A stretch of DNA of 64,000 bases from Firm-04 sp045596625 (GTDB taxonomy: Bacteria; Bacillota; Clostridia; Oscillospirales; Ruminococcaceae). The notes beneath the pieces are model-generated. The model did no database searches, was not told the origin of the DNA, and saw only the letters and a list, made by a program, of their open reading frames with translations. The DNA is taken from positions 1-64,000 of the forward strand of contig JAZOCU010000007.1 of assembly GCA_045596625.1 (NCBI GenBank), in the 5' to 3' direction. The position numbers were made by a program, and so were the translations under genes. Position 1 is the stretch's first letter, and every line of letters begins with the position of its first letter. Positions 1 to 7,442 of this stretch are shown here, in pieces.

Positions 1-87
1 CTCAAAGACTATGAGGTAGATAGGCTCAAAGTGTAAGCACGGTGACGTGTTTAGCTTGCGAGTACTAATCGGTCGAGGGCTTTTCCT
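1..87 (+). rRNA. 23S ribosomal RNA, 3' end (partial)
   Basis: The first bases match the conserved 3' end of bacterial 23S rRNA: the segment GTGTAAGCACGGTGACGTGT followed by the GAGTACTAATCGGTCGAGGG signature. The gene enters from the left edge, so only its last domain is visible. The exact 3' end is approximate because the pairing 5' strand lies outside the window. Confidence 0.93.
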
Positions 88-155
88 TTGTGATTGTTCT
101 TTCATGCTTGCTGTTCAGTTTTTAGGGTATCTTTTGCCGAAGGTTTGAAAACTAC

Positions 156-184
156 TTGACAAAGTAGAATGTTTGTGCTATAAT
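156..184 (+). promoter_or_regulatory. sigma-A promoter for the tRNA-5S cluster
   Basis: Perfect consensus -35 TTGACA (156-161) and -10 TATAAT (179-184) with 17 bp spacing, about 15 bp before tRNA-Lys. It lies after the 23S gene, so the tRNAs and 5S can be transcribed independently of the upstream rRNA operon. Confidence 0.9.
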
Positions 185-200
185 TGTCTTGTCGTCAAAT

Positions 201-276
201 GCACCATTAGCTCAGATGGTAGAGCAACTGACTCTTAATCAGTGGGTCCCGGGTTCGAGTCCCTGATGGTGCACCA
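201..276 (+). tRNA. tRNA-Lys (anticodon CTT)
   Basis: A complete cloverleaf can be folded: acceptor GCACCAT/ATGGTGC, D arm GCTC/GAGC, anticodon stem ACTGA/TCAGT with loop CTCTTAA (anticodon CTT, reads AAG), and a T loop TTCGAGT. The 3' CCA is encoded (274-276). Confidence 0.96.
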
Positions 277-278
277 AT

Positions 279-350
279 GGCCCGTTGGTCAAGAGGCTAA
301 GACGCCGCCCTCTCACGGCGGAATCATGGGTTCGATTCCCGTACGGGTCA
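279..350 (+). tRNA. tRNA-Glu (anticodon CTC)
   Basis: The cloverleaf has acceptor GGCCCGT/ACGGGTC (one G-U pair), anticodon stem CCGCC/GGCGG and loop CTCTCAC, giving anticodon CTC (reads GAG). A T loop TTCGATT is present. Unlike its two tRNA neighbours the 3' CCA is not encoded (TTC follows the discriminator A) and must be added post-transcriptionally. Confidence 0.95.
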
Positions 351-395
351 TTCTTATGATTTCAACAAGTCAAGGCTTGTGAAATATATCGCAGA

Positions 396-511
<116 letters not shown>

Positions 512-522
512 ATCTGCAATAT

Positions 523-598
523 TCCTCCATAGCTCAGTCGGTAGAGCACCTGACTGTTAATCAGGGCGTCACTGGTTCAAGTCCAGTTGGGGGAGCCA
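523..598 (+). tRNA. tRNA-Asn (anticodon GTT)
   Basis: Cloverleaf with acceptor TCCTCCA/TGGGGGA, D arm GCTC/GAGC, anticodon stem CCTGA/TCAGG with loop CTGTTAA (anticodon GTT), T arm ACTGG/CCAGT with loop TTCAAGT. The 3' CCA is encoded (596-598). Confidence 0.96.
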
Positions 599-601
599 AT
601 G

Positions 602-639
602 AATCTCAGTCATCCATACGGATGGCTGAGATTTTTTGT
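602..639 (+). terminator. intrinsic terminator of the tRNA-5S unit
   Basis: Hairpin with stem AATCTCAG-CATCC pairing with GGATG-CTGAGATT, followed at once by a run of T. It ends the tRNA-Lys/Glu/5S/Asn transcript. Confidence 0.92.
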
Positions 640-679
640 TATGATGATAGAACCGAATTTATGGCGTATGATATAATGA

Positions 680-905
680 ATCAAAGAGCGATCTGTGCTT
701 GAGAAGACTGACAATGTTGACTACGATTCGAATAATGACCATTTCTGAATATGATAGCATTTATGCGCTATGGTTAAATATACCGGGCTTGGGCTTGAAT
801 GCATGGTACGCTGCTGATTATGATTGCAATGGCATACTGAACGCCATGGATCTTGCGCTGATGAAGCGTGCATTGTTTTTGTCTGTTGGCAGAGATCAAA
901 AAGAT
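680..905 (+). pseudogene. frameshifted remnant of a type I dockerin
   Basis: The reading frame from about 743 encodes WLNIPGLGLNAWYAADYD followed by DCNGILNAMDLALMKRAL. This is the linker and second calcium-binding repeat of a Ruminococcus-type dockerin (D-x-D-x-N-G-x-L-N-x-x-D then an L-x-x-x-K-R-x-L helix). A plausible first repeat (DNVDYDSNND, 710-739) sits in a different frame just upstream and runs into a stop, so a one-base indel near 735-742 appears to have split the module. No catalytic module, start codon or ribosome binding site precedes it: the stretch from the terminator at 639 holds only this fragment. I read it as the dead 3' end of a former cellulosomal gene. A short expressed peptide from the ATG at 699 cannot be excluded but has no ribosome binding site. 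Confidence 0.6.
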
Positions 906-930
906 TTGCTTTTTCAGACTGTTATGAAAG

Positions 931-968
931 AAAAAACGCTATGCAGCGAAAGCTGCATAGCGTTTTTG
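931..968 (-). terminator. bidirectional terminator downstream of gapA
   Basis: Near-perfect hairpin: AACGCTATGCAGC, loop GAAA, GCTGCATAGCGTT, flanked by A-run on one side and T-run on the other. It terminates gapA on the minus strand and can also stop read-through from the left. Confidence 0.92.
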
Positions 969-988
969 TTGTATTAGCGGAAAAGGAC

Positions 989-2026
989 TTAGCCCAGCTC
1001 TGCAAAATACTTGATGGTGCGAACCATCTGGCTGGTGTAGGAGTTCTCGTTATCATACCAAGAAACAACCTGAACCTCATACAGATCATCAGCGATCTTA
1101 GCAACCATGGTCTGTGTTGCATCGAACAGAGAACCATAGGTCATGCCGATAACGTCAGAAGAAACGATCTGATCCTCGTTGTAGCCGAAGGAAGCGGAAG
1201 CAGCAGCCTTCATAGCAGCATTGATGCCGTCCTTGGTCACGTCAGTACCCTTAACAACAGCGGTCAGGATAGTGGTGGAACCGGTCGGAACAGGAACACG
1301 CTGTGCAGAGCCGATCAGCTTGCCGTTGAGCTCAGGAATAACCAGACCGATTGCCTTAGCAGCACCGGTAGAGTTAGGAACGATGTTAGCAGCGCCGGCA
1401 CGTGCACGACGGAGATCACCCTTACGGTGAGGACCATCCAGAATCATCTGGTCACCGGTGTAAGCGTGAATGGTGCTCATGATACCGCTCTGGATAGGAG
1501 CATAATCGTTCAGAGCCTTAGCCATAGGAGCCAGGCAGTTGGTGGTGCAGGATGCTGCGGAGATGATGGTATCATCAGCAGTCAGAGTGTTCTCGTTTAC
1601 AGAGAATACGATGGTAGGCAGATCGTTGCCTGCGGGAGCAGAGATAACAACCTTCTTAGCGCCTGCATCAATGTGAGCCTGAGACTTCTCCTTAGAGCAG
1701 TAGAAGCCGGTGCACTCCAGAACAACGTCAACACCCAGCTCGCCCCAAGGCAGCTCAGCAGCGTTTGCCTTTGCATAGATGGTCAAGGTCTTGCCATCAA
1801 CTGTGATGGTGCCTGCCTCATCATCAGCGGTAACGGTGTGAACAGCCTCGCCGATCTTACCGCAGTAACCGCCCTGTGCGGTGTCATACTTCAGAAGATG
1901 TGCCAGCATGGAGGGCTTGGTCAGGTCATTGATTGCAACAACCTCATAACCTTCAGCGCCGAACATCTGACGGAATGCGAGACGGCCGATACGGCCAAAG
2001 CCATTGATAGCTACTTTAACGGACAT
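989..2026 (-). CDS. gapA: glyceraldehyde-3-phosphate dehydrogenase
   Basis: NAD-dependent glycolytic dehydrogenase converting glyceraldehyde 3-phosphate and phosphate to 1,3-bisphosphoglycerate in the cytoplasm. The 345-residue protein begins with the Rossmann motif VAINGFGRIGR and carries the active-site block SAASCTTNC with the catalytic cysteine at Cys160, followed by the usual C-terminal WYDNENSYTSQM segment. Length is normal for the family. The ATG at 2026 is chosen because AGGAGGTAAT lies just upstream; the longer open frame to 2116 has no such site and would cross the promoter. It is a single-gene unit with its own promoter (2058-2086) and terminator (931-968). Codon use is restricted (AAC, AAG, GGC, GTT), as expected of a highly expressed gene. 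The symbol gap would be equally valid. Confidence 0.97.
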   Translation of the reverse strand: MSVKVAINGFGRIGRLAFRQMFGAEGYEVVAINDLTKPSMLAHLLKYDTAQGGYCGKIGEAVHTVTADDEAGTITVDGKTLTIYAKANAAELPWGELGVDVVLECTGFYCSKEKSQAHIDAGAKKVVISAPAGNDLPTIVFSVNENTLTADDTIISAASCTTNCLAPMAKALNDYAPIQSGIMSTIHAYTGDQMILDGPHRKGDLRRARAGAANIVPNSTGAAKAIGLVIPELNGKLIGSAQRVPVPTGSTTILTAVVKGTDVTKDGINAAMKAAASASFGYNEDQIVSSDVIGMTYGSLFDATQTMVAKIADDLYEVQVVSWYDNENSYTSQMVRTIKYFAELG

Positions 2027-2057
2027 TGGAATTACCTCCTGATAATTTGATACCTTT

Positions 2058-2086
2058 ATTTTACACCATTTTTTCTCAAATTGCAA
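2058..2086 (-). promoter_or_regulatory. gapA promoter
   Basis: Read on the minus strand: -35 TTGCAA (2086-2081), 17 bp, -10 TAAAAT (2063-2058). The -10 ends 31 bp before the gapA start codon. Confidence 0.75.
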
Positions 2087-2333
2087 GCGCTTTGATAAAA
2101 AAATAACGCATTGCAATGAAAAAGCGGGATTTTATGCAGGATGCATGATTAGTTTGGCGGTTTTTTGTGTATTGTGACAAAATCAGAGAAAATTGTCGGG
2201 AATTGTCGAAAATTTCCGAAATCTGGTGTATAATGTTAGGTGCATCGGCATTATGCGGGAATTCTCCCGTAATTTTGATGCAAAATACGAAAGATATCAC
2301 AGGGTTTGCGCAAAACAGAAGGAGGTGTTAGAG

Positions 2334-3413
2334 TTGCGGTTATCGGATTCGATGCGCTTGGCGCTGGAAACATTGTATTCAGGCAGTCATGATCCGCTCT
2401 GCGTTGCAGATGAGAACTATCATATTCTTTGGGCTCCCGATTCCCGTGCTCAGCAGTTATTGCCTTCTTTTTGTGCGGCGATACAGACTTCCGGTGTATA
2501 TTCTCTGCCGATACAGGGAAAAGAATACAGCTTTCCGGTTGGCTGTGAGGCTGCAACATGCCGCGCCGAAATTTTGGATGATTGCGGTAAAACGATATAT
2601 TTGCTTCGGTTTTCGTATGGAGAAAATCTTCTTGACCGTTCTGTGAAGTCACAACCGCTGCTTTCGGTGTGTGCGGAAGAAATTCGCACAGCTCTTGCGG
2701 TAATGGTACAGGCAATTGCGGTTTTATATGAACAACTGGGTGTTGCGAAAGCAGAATCGGCTGCTTATGATTCGGTGGATATGCTGCTCGCTCCATGCTA
2801 CGAACTCTTGAATCTTTCCCTTCGATGCTCGGAGCTCGTATGGTATGAGACTGTTGATTCGGGCGAAGCCGAATATGCTCCGGTGGATGTAGGACAGATC
2901 TTATTGGCATATACAGAATCGCTGCGTAGAATCACCAAAGGGATTCTGACCATTGAAACGAATGATTTTTCCTTGGGTCTGACAGCAGCACTGCTTCCCG
3001 AACGGCTGGAGTTCGCACTTTTGGTGATGTTTTTGCTGGTGCAGGGCGGCAGATCGACACATACACTGCTGCGTATCATCGCAGAACGCAATGAAGATGA
3101 TATTATCATTACCATGTGCGCCGTGGAAACAGGAGATCATGCGGAACGCTTGCATCCGCCGCTGCCGCATCTCGATGACGGAACAGCATTGGCTGCTGAG
3201 GCACTGCTGGAGCGATTTTGCCATACTTTCCGCTGCAGGCTGCTGAAGATGCAGAAAAAAGAAGACGATACGATTATATTGCGGATCCCCTATGCAGCAT
3301 CCTCGGTTCCGGTTACATTCCGCAAAGGGGATCAAAGCAACACCGATCATCGGTTTTCTGATGCGAGAGCCATGCTTTCCTCGATTTTAACCATCCGATA
3401 TGGAAACAGCTGA
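2334..3413 (+). CDS. degenerate PAS/histidine-kinase-like protein (pseudokinase)
   Basis: A 359-residue soluble protein. Residues about 10-100 resemble a PAS sensor (DPLCVADENYHILW). Residues 111-125, SVCAEEIRTALAVMV, line up with the dimerisation box of histidine kinases (consensus ..SHELRTPL..), but the phospho-accepting His position is Glu115 and the proline is Ala. The C-terminal half has the rhythm of an HATPase_c domain (LPERLEFALLVMFLLVQGG for the N-box helix, DDIIITM, then DDTIILRIPY at the end) but lacks the Asn and glycine-rich ATP lid. I infer a sensor-like scaffold without kinase activity. Start: TTG at 2334 sits 6 bp after GGAGGTG (2321-2327); the open frame upstream lacks a ribosome binding site. 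No response regulator is adjacent. A -10 like TATAAT is present at 2229-2234 but its -35 is weak. Confidence 0.7.
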   Translation: MRLSDSMRLALETLYSGSHDPLCVADENYHILWAPDSRAQQLLPSFCAAIQTSGVYSLPIQGKEYSFPVGCEAATCRAEILDDCGKTIYLLRFSYGENLLDRSVKSQPLLSVCAEEIRTALAVMVQAIAVLYEQLGVAKAESAAYDSVDMLLAPCYELLNLSLRCSELVWYETVDSGEAEYAPVDVGQILLAYTESLRRITKGILTIETNDFSLGLTAALLPERLEFALLVMFLLVQGGRSTHTLLRIIAERNEDDIIITMCAVETGDHAERLHPPLPHLDDGTALAAEALLERFCHTFRCRLLKMQKKEDDTIILRIPYAASSVPVTFRKGDQSNTDHRFSDARAMLSSILTIRYGNS

Positions 3414-3490
3414 CGGCAGATTGTTGATATTGCATGAATCGAGCTTGGGATTTTTGTGAAACCCGCACTTCATAAATCGTTCATTTTCAC

Positions 3491-3519
3491 TTGACTTTTT
3501 TGTCTTCATGTGCTATACT
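3491..3519 (+). promoter_or_regulatory. promoter of the pseudopilin gene
   Basis: -35 TTGACT (3491-3496), 17 bp, -10 TATACT (3514-3519), 70 bp before the start codon. Confidence 0.82.
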
Positions 3520-3589
3520 GAAACTGGTATACCACCGCCGATAAGTTTTATTTGCTGTGGGACACTCGGATTTATGAAGGAGGGCTATT

Positions 3590-4294
3590 ATGTCTCAAAA
3601 TGAAAGAAAATCCGCCCGACTCAAGGGCTTTACACTGATCGAGCTGATCGTTGTTATTGCGATTATTGGTATCTTGACTGCGCTGTTGGTTCCGACCATG
3701 AACGGTTACATCAAACGAAGCCGTCTGAACACCGCAAACAGTAATGCAAAAGTTGTGTTCAATTCGATCCAGACTGTTTGTCAGGAATTGCAGTTCAAAG
3801 AGCGTGGAAAGAAAACCACGACCTTTTATGGTCAGAACGCAGCCGAAGAAGCGATTACGGAAGGCGCAATTCTGATTTACGCCAACGAAGGTGATGTGGA
3901 GCGTGTCTGGGTAGCTGCCGGAGCAAGCTCTGTATTGGCTGAAGATGCAGCAAAGATCGCAGAGTTGGATGACAAGGATACAAAAACCGCATTGATGCAG
4001 CGCATTGATCGTTTGTTCTCTGACAACTCGGAAGTAGCATGGGCAGTTTATATTCAGAACTATCAGGTTCGTGCTGCATTCTGTGCGGACTCTGCCGGCA
4101 CAGGATATGTTGGCAGCTATCCATCGGCACAGACTGAGAAGATTGAGGACGAAACCAGAAATGGAAGCGATTGTCCCGCAACACATAGCTGCACCAAGGC
4201 TACTTGCCGCAATATCGAAGAGCTGTGTGAAGAATCTTCATTGTTGCTTTCGCATTATGTTGAACCCGCTTGGAGTCACCAGCAAGCAGAATAA
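3590..4294 (+). CDS. prepilin-type N-terminal cleavage/methylation domain protein (pseudopilin)
   Basis: A 234-residue pilin-like protein. Residues 11-35 form a class III prepilin signal: basic leader ending in Gly, then FTLIELIVVIAIIGIL with the invariant Glu at +5 and a hydrophobic helix. Prepilin peptidase would cut before the Phe and the protein would join a type IV pilus-like or secretion pseudopilus fibre. The remaining ~195 residues form a polar head with the post-helix motif NSNAKVVFNSIQ, and four cysteines in the last ~45 residues. The ATG at 3590 follows AAGGAGGGC. It stands alone: own promoter (3491-3519) and terminator (4301-4332), with no pilus ATPase, platform protein or PilD in the window. 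Type IV pilin-like proteins have been linked to cellulose adhesion in Ruminococcus albus, so adhesion is a possible role (inference). Confidence 0.88.
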   Translation: MSQNERKSARLKGFTLIELIVVIAIIGILTALLVPTMNGYIKRSRLNTANSNAKVVFNSIQTVCQELQFKERGKKTTTFYGQNAAEEAITEGAILIYANEGDVERVWVAAGASSVLAEDAAKIAELDDKDTKTALMQRIDRLFSDNSEVAWAVYIQNYQVRAAFCADSAGTGYVGSYPSAQTEKIEDETRNGSDCPATHSCTKATCRNIEELCEESSLLLSHYVEPAWSHQQAE

Positions 4295-4300
4295 ACAGAA

Positions 4301-4332
4301 AGCCGCTTTTGATCGTTTGATCAAAAGCGGCT
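4301..4332 (+). terminator. bidirectional terminator between convergent genes
   Basis: Hairpin AGCCGCTTTTGATC, loop GTTT, GATCAAAAGCGGCT. On the plus strand it ends the pseudopilin transcript (CGTTTGTT follows); on the minus strand it is followed by TTTCTGTTT and can end the gene at 4357-5376. Confidence 0.85.
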
Positions 4333-4340
4333 CGTTTGTT

Positions 4341-4380
4341 AAGAAATCATGTGCGATCAATCGTACATGATTTCTTTTTT
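4341..4380 (+). terminator. second hairpin with T-run, overlapping the end of the convergent gene
   Basis: AAGAAATCATGT pairs with ACATGATTTCTT and is followed by TTTT on the plus strand. Its right arm lies inside the last codons of the minus-strand gene. It probably acts as a backup stop for plus-strand transcription. Confidence 0.6.
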
Positions 4381-5376
4381 GCCATAGTACGCATTCAGCT
4401 TATCGCTGGTGGAAAGGTTAAAGGTGACGACGAATCCCAATATCAGTGCTGCGACATAGAAGGCGCAGGTCAAACCAAAGCCGTCGCCGCCGCGATGCTG
4501 GAACAGGATAATGCCGCCGGGAATCAATAGCAGGATAGAAGCTGCGCCAAAAAGGAATGCGGTAAAGCCCTTGACAGGCTGGATACGCAGTACGATGGTG
4601 ATGGCAAGAATCGCCATAGCAATGCCGGCATAGCGATAAATGTTGCAAGCAATATTAAAAAATCCGGTCAGCTCGGCACCTTCGGGGAAGGGCCGGGAAG
4701 CGAATAATGCCATACAAGCACCGGCAATCACGCCGATGATGGTCAACACAATGGAAACAGGGAAGCCGGCCTGTGCGAGATCCGCAAGCTGCTGTTGGCG
4801 CAGCGCCTCCATCTGGCGACGGGCTTCTGCGGGATCCTTAGGTGGCGGAGCCTCTTTCAGGCTTTCAACGGCACGTTTGGCGGCAGCCTTTTTTGCAGCT
4901 TCCAGATCCGCCTGATCGAAGCTGACACGGCGTTCCGGCTGAGGCGCTGCTTCTTCCAGTAATTGAGAGGCATCAACCTGCGGCAATGCTTCTTTGGTTG
5001 CTTTCTTTTCGGGAGCGGTGTAAGTAGCCTCCTCCAGCATCACACTGCTCTGCGCAGCTTGCTGCTGCTGTGCAAATGCCTGCTGCTGGAATTGGAGTCG
5101 CTGTCGTTCAATGTATTCAGCCTTGAGCTCAGCAATCTCCTCGGGAGTATAAGGCGGCTGACCTTGTTCTGCACGCTGCTGCTGCAACACAGCGATCTGT
5201 GCATCACTGAGCTGCTGATAGCGAGGTGTCTGCTGTACAGGCTTTGCGTCCTCTGCACCCATATCGGAAAGCAGAGAAGCAGCATCAACGGCAGCAGGTC
5301 CACTGCGCTGCGGCTTAGGGGTATAACTCGGTTCCTCCAACAGAGGGGTGCCGTTCATTTCATCCAGTCCGTTCAT
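4357..5376 (-). CDS. hypothetical four-TM protein with Gln/Pro/Ala-rich cytoplasmic region
   Basis: Not recognised as a named family. The 339-residue protein has a soluble N-terminal ~200 residues very rich in Gln, Ala, Pro and Glu, including Gln-rich stretches (LQFQQQAFAQQQQ) likely to be coiled or disordered, then four predicted transmembrane helices at about 206-228, 246-264, 270-290 and 300-322. Short linear motifs recur in the soluble part: PLLEEPSYTP, VMLEEATYTAP and QLLEEAAPQP, two of them beside VDA(A/S)xLL. They look like repeated docking peptides (inference). The start at 5376 is preceded by GGAGG; the ORF could extend to 5433 but that region holds the spacer from its promoter (5433-5461). 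A membrane-anchored adaptor is the most that can be proposed. Confidence 0.75.
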   Translation of the reverse strand: MNGLDEMNGTPLLEEPSYTPKPQRSGPAAVDAASLLSDMGAEDAKPVQQTPRYQQLSDAQIAVLQQQRAEQGQPPYTPEEIAELKAEYIERQRLQFQQQAFAQQQQAAQSSVMLEEATYTAPEKKATKEALPQVDASQLLEEAAPQPERRVSFDQADLEAAKKAAAKRAVESLKEAPPPKDPAEARRQMEALRQQQLADLAQAGFPVSIVLTIIGVIAGACMALFASRPFPEGAELTGFFNIACNIYRYAGIAMAILAITIVLRIQPVKGFTAFLFGAASILLLIPGGIILFQHRGGDGFGLTCAFYVAALILGFVVTFNLSTSDKLNAYYGKKEIMYD

Positions 5377-5432
5377 CCGGTTTATTCCTCCATATCGATT
5401 CTTTCGCATAAGTGCGAATACAATATACAACA

Positions 5433-5461
5433 ATTATACCAGAATCGTTCAGAAATTGCAA
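5433..5461 (-). promoter_or_regulatory. promoter of the four-TM protein gene
   Basis: Minus-strand -35 TTGCAA (5461-5456), 17 bp, -10 TATAAT (5438-5433). It separates this gene from the LTA-synthase-like gene upstream. Confidence 0.85.
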
Positions 5462-5501
5462 TAGGAAATCTTGAATTTTGTGAAAAATGTCGAGGTCTCC
5501 C

Positions 5502-7388
5502 TTATTCTTCGGTGTCCTCAGTTCTTGTGCCGGTATAGTTTTCACCCACAATGCGATCATAGGTCAGCAGATCCAGCACAGCACTTCGTTGGGCATCCTC
5601 CATAAAGATGGAAGAATAAACGGGATATTCCTTGCTTTGCTCCATAACGGTGGCATAGAAGGAATCAACGGGTGCGCCGGTCATTTCCAGAATCAGATTG
5701 TTGAGATAGAAGGCAGAGATCATAGAATCGGGAACGGGATCGGTATTCAGCTCGAAGTTGCTCCAGATCAGCGCAGTCTGCTCATAGAGAACCGTACAAT
5801 TTTTGCTGTCAATGCCCAAAGCATTATACAGATTGCCTTCTGCACGCATGGAAGGGAAATGATCTCCCACGAACAGCAGCACGGTAGGCTCGCCGGATTT
5901 GGCAAGGGTATCTGTAAATTGCTTGAGTGCTTCTCCTGTGGTGCGGATGCCTTCCAGATAGATATCCAGCTCAGAACCGGTTTCGCTCCAGTTATAGGGC
6001 TGATGGTTCTGCATGGTAGTAGCATGGATAAACATAGGCTGCTCATTGTCCTGCAGCAGCTGGTTTAGCTGTGCAAAAACCGTCGCATCGGAGATATAGC
6101 CGTTGGGATAGGTTTTTGTCTGTACAGTCAGATCTTCATCAAACAGCATCGTATCAAAGCCAAAGGTTTCATAGATACGGTCACGGTTATAGAAGGTGCG
6201 GGTGAAAGGATGCACGTAGGCAGTCTGATAACCCATATCATGATAATAGGATACAAAGGAGGACGGCGCTTCGGGGACGATTTCTGCCTGCGGTGTAATG
6301 GTATCCATTAAGGAACGGACAGGCAATCCGAACAGCAGTTCAAATTCTGTCCGAACAGTATAAGATGCAAAGGTGGGAACCGCTACCCGCAGCACAACAC
6401 TATCGTCAGCAACGGCATCAAAGGCATCATAAGCATCGGTATCCAGTTGGATTGCTTCCAGTGCACGGAAATCCGCAAAGGCTTCGGACATAATCACGAT
6501 CACATTGGGCTTTATATAGTTGCTGCCCTGAGGTTTTGCAGGGGCAGTCAGTGCCTGCTGCAGCATTGCAGCGTCATAGCCCTCCGGTTCGCGGAGAGAA
6601 TCTGCGAGCTTTTCGGATGTGGTTTCTACGATAAAGGCAAGCATACTGTTGTTATTAAATTTTTCATTGGTGGAAAAAGCATTCTCCGAAGCAGTGGTAT
6701 CTACCTTGAATACGCCATATACCGATTGGGAAATGCCGGGCACACAGACAACTGCCACATAAGTACCCAGACAGGCTGCCGCAGAAAGCACACGCTTACG
6801 CAGTGGGGCGGCAAAAGCAGGATTTTGCCAGAACATCACACCCAAGACCAAAAACAACAGAAGAACATAAATGACCAACGGCAGTGTGATCTGAATATAG
6901 GCAAAGCTGGTGAGATTTTTGACATTGGGTGCCAGCGACAGATCGACAAGCTTGAAATGATTGCCGTTGGTATTGAATTTGAACAGCTCCACCACACTGA
7001 TGGTCATATAGAGCAGACCTTGTACCCATGCAGCGATCCAGACACGATTGGTCAGCACCAGAATAAAGCAGTACAGCAGATACGCCATGATGAAATCGAA
7101 GATCAGCACGCTGGTACGATTCATACAGAATTCCAGAAATTCGGTGACCTGTACAAATTGATTCAGCTCTGCCAGACAAACGATAAATACAGGGAAAAGC
7201 CATGTAAGAATGAGATTCAGAATACGGTCATTCTTTTGGTTATGCAGGCGTTCTTCCTGCATACGGCGATATTTCTCCTGTATTTTTGCTTTCCATGTCT
7301 GCACGCATGCGGCTACAGGCGAAGAAGCCGATACAGTGGCGGCGTGATCGGCGGATGCGGTGGTTTTTTCCTTGATAAAGTTTTGCAT
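5502..7388 (-). CDS. LTA synthase (LtaS/MdoB) family sulfatase-fold phosphotransferase
   Basis: A 628-residue membrane enzyme. After a basic cytoplasmic N-terminus come about five transmembrane helices (residues ~55-240), then a large extracellular sulfatase-like domain. Visible motifs are VIVIMSEAFADF (metal-binding Glu), SYTVRTEFELLFGLP containing the likely catalytic Thr (the GKT-S/D-EF box of LtaS), TAYVHPFTRTFYNRD, MQNHQPYN and VGDHFPSM (metal-binding Asp-His). Such enzymes transfer glycerol phosphate or related groups from lipid donors to glycolipids or glycans. The ATG at 7388 follows AGAGGAAT. It lies 54 bp after a GT-C-like gene in the same direction, so the two may assemble or decorate one surface polymer. 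Whether it makes true lipoteichoic acid cannot be told from sequence. Confidence 0.85.
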   Translation of the reverse strand: MQNFIKEKTTASADHAATVSASSPVAACVQTWKAKIQEKYRRMQEERLHNQKNDRILNLILTWLFPVFIVCLAELNQFVQVTEFLEFCMNRTSVLIFDFIMAYLLYCFILVLTNRVWIAAWVQGLLYMTISVVELFKFNTNGNHFKLVDLSLAPNVKNLTSFAYIQITLPLVIYVLLLFLVLGVMFWQNPAFAAPLRKRVLSAAACLGTYVAVVCVPGISQSVYGVFKVDTTASENAFSTNEKFNNNSMLAFIVETTSEKLADSLREPEGYDAAMLQQALTAPAKPQGSNYIKPNVIVIMSEAFADFRALEAIQLDTDAYDAFDAVADDSVVLRVAVPTFASYTVRTEFELLFGLPVRSLMDTITPQAEIVPEAPSSFVSYYHDMGYQTAYVHPFTRTFYNRDRIYETFGFDTMLFDEDLTVQTKTYPNGYISDATVFAQLNQLLQDNEQPMFIHATTMQNHQPYNWSETGSELDIYLEGIRTTGEALKQFTDTLAKSGEPTVLLFVGDHFPSMRAEGNLYNALGIDSKNCTVLYEQTALIWSNFELNTDPVPDSMISAFYLNNLILEMTGAPVDSFYATVMEQSKEYPVYSSIFMEDAQRSAVLDLLTYDRIVGENYTGTRTEDTEE

Positions 7389-7442
7389 TTTTCTTATTCC
7401 TCTGTTTCTCGAAAAAGGGTGGATGCATTTGCGATGGAAGAT

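Noticed and set aside
824..2050. 408-codon open frame antisense to gapA
   Set aside because: It mirrors gapA on the other strand with no ribosome binding site and no recognisable domain; the long frame follows from gapA codon bias.
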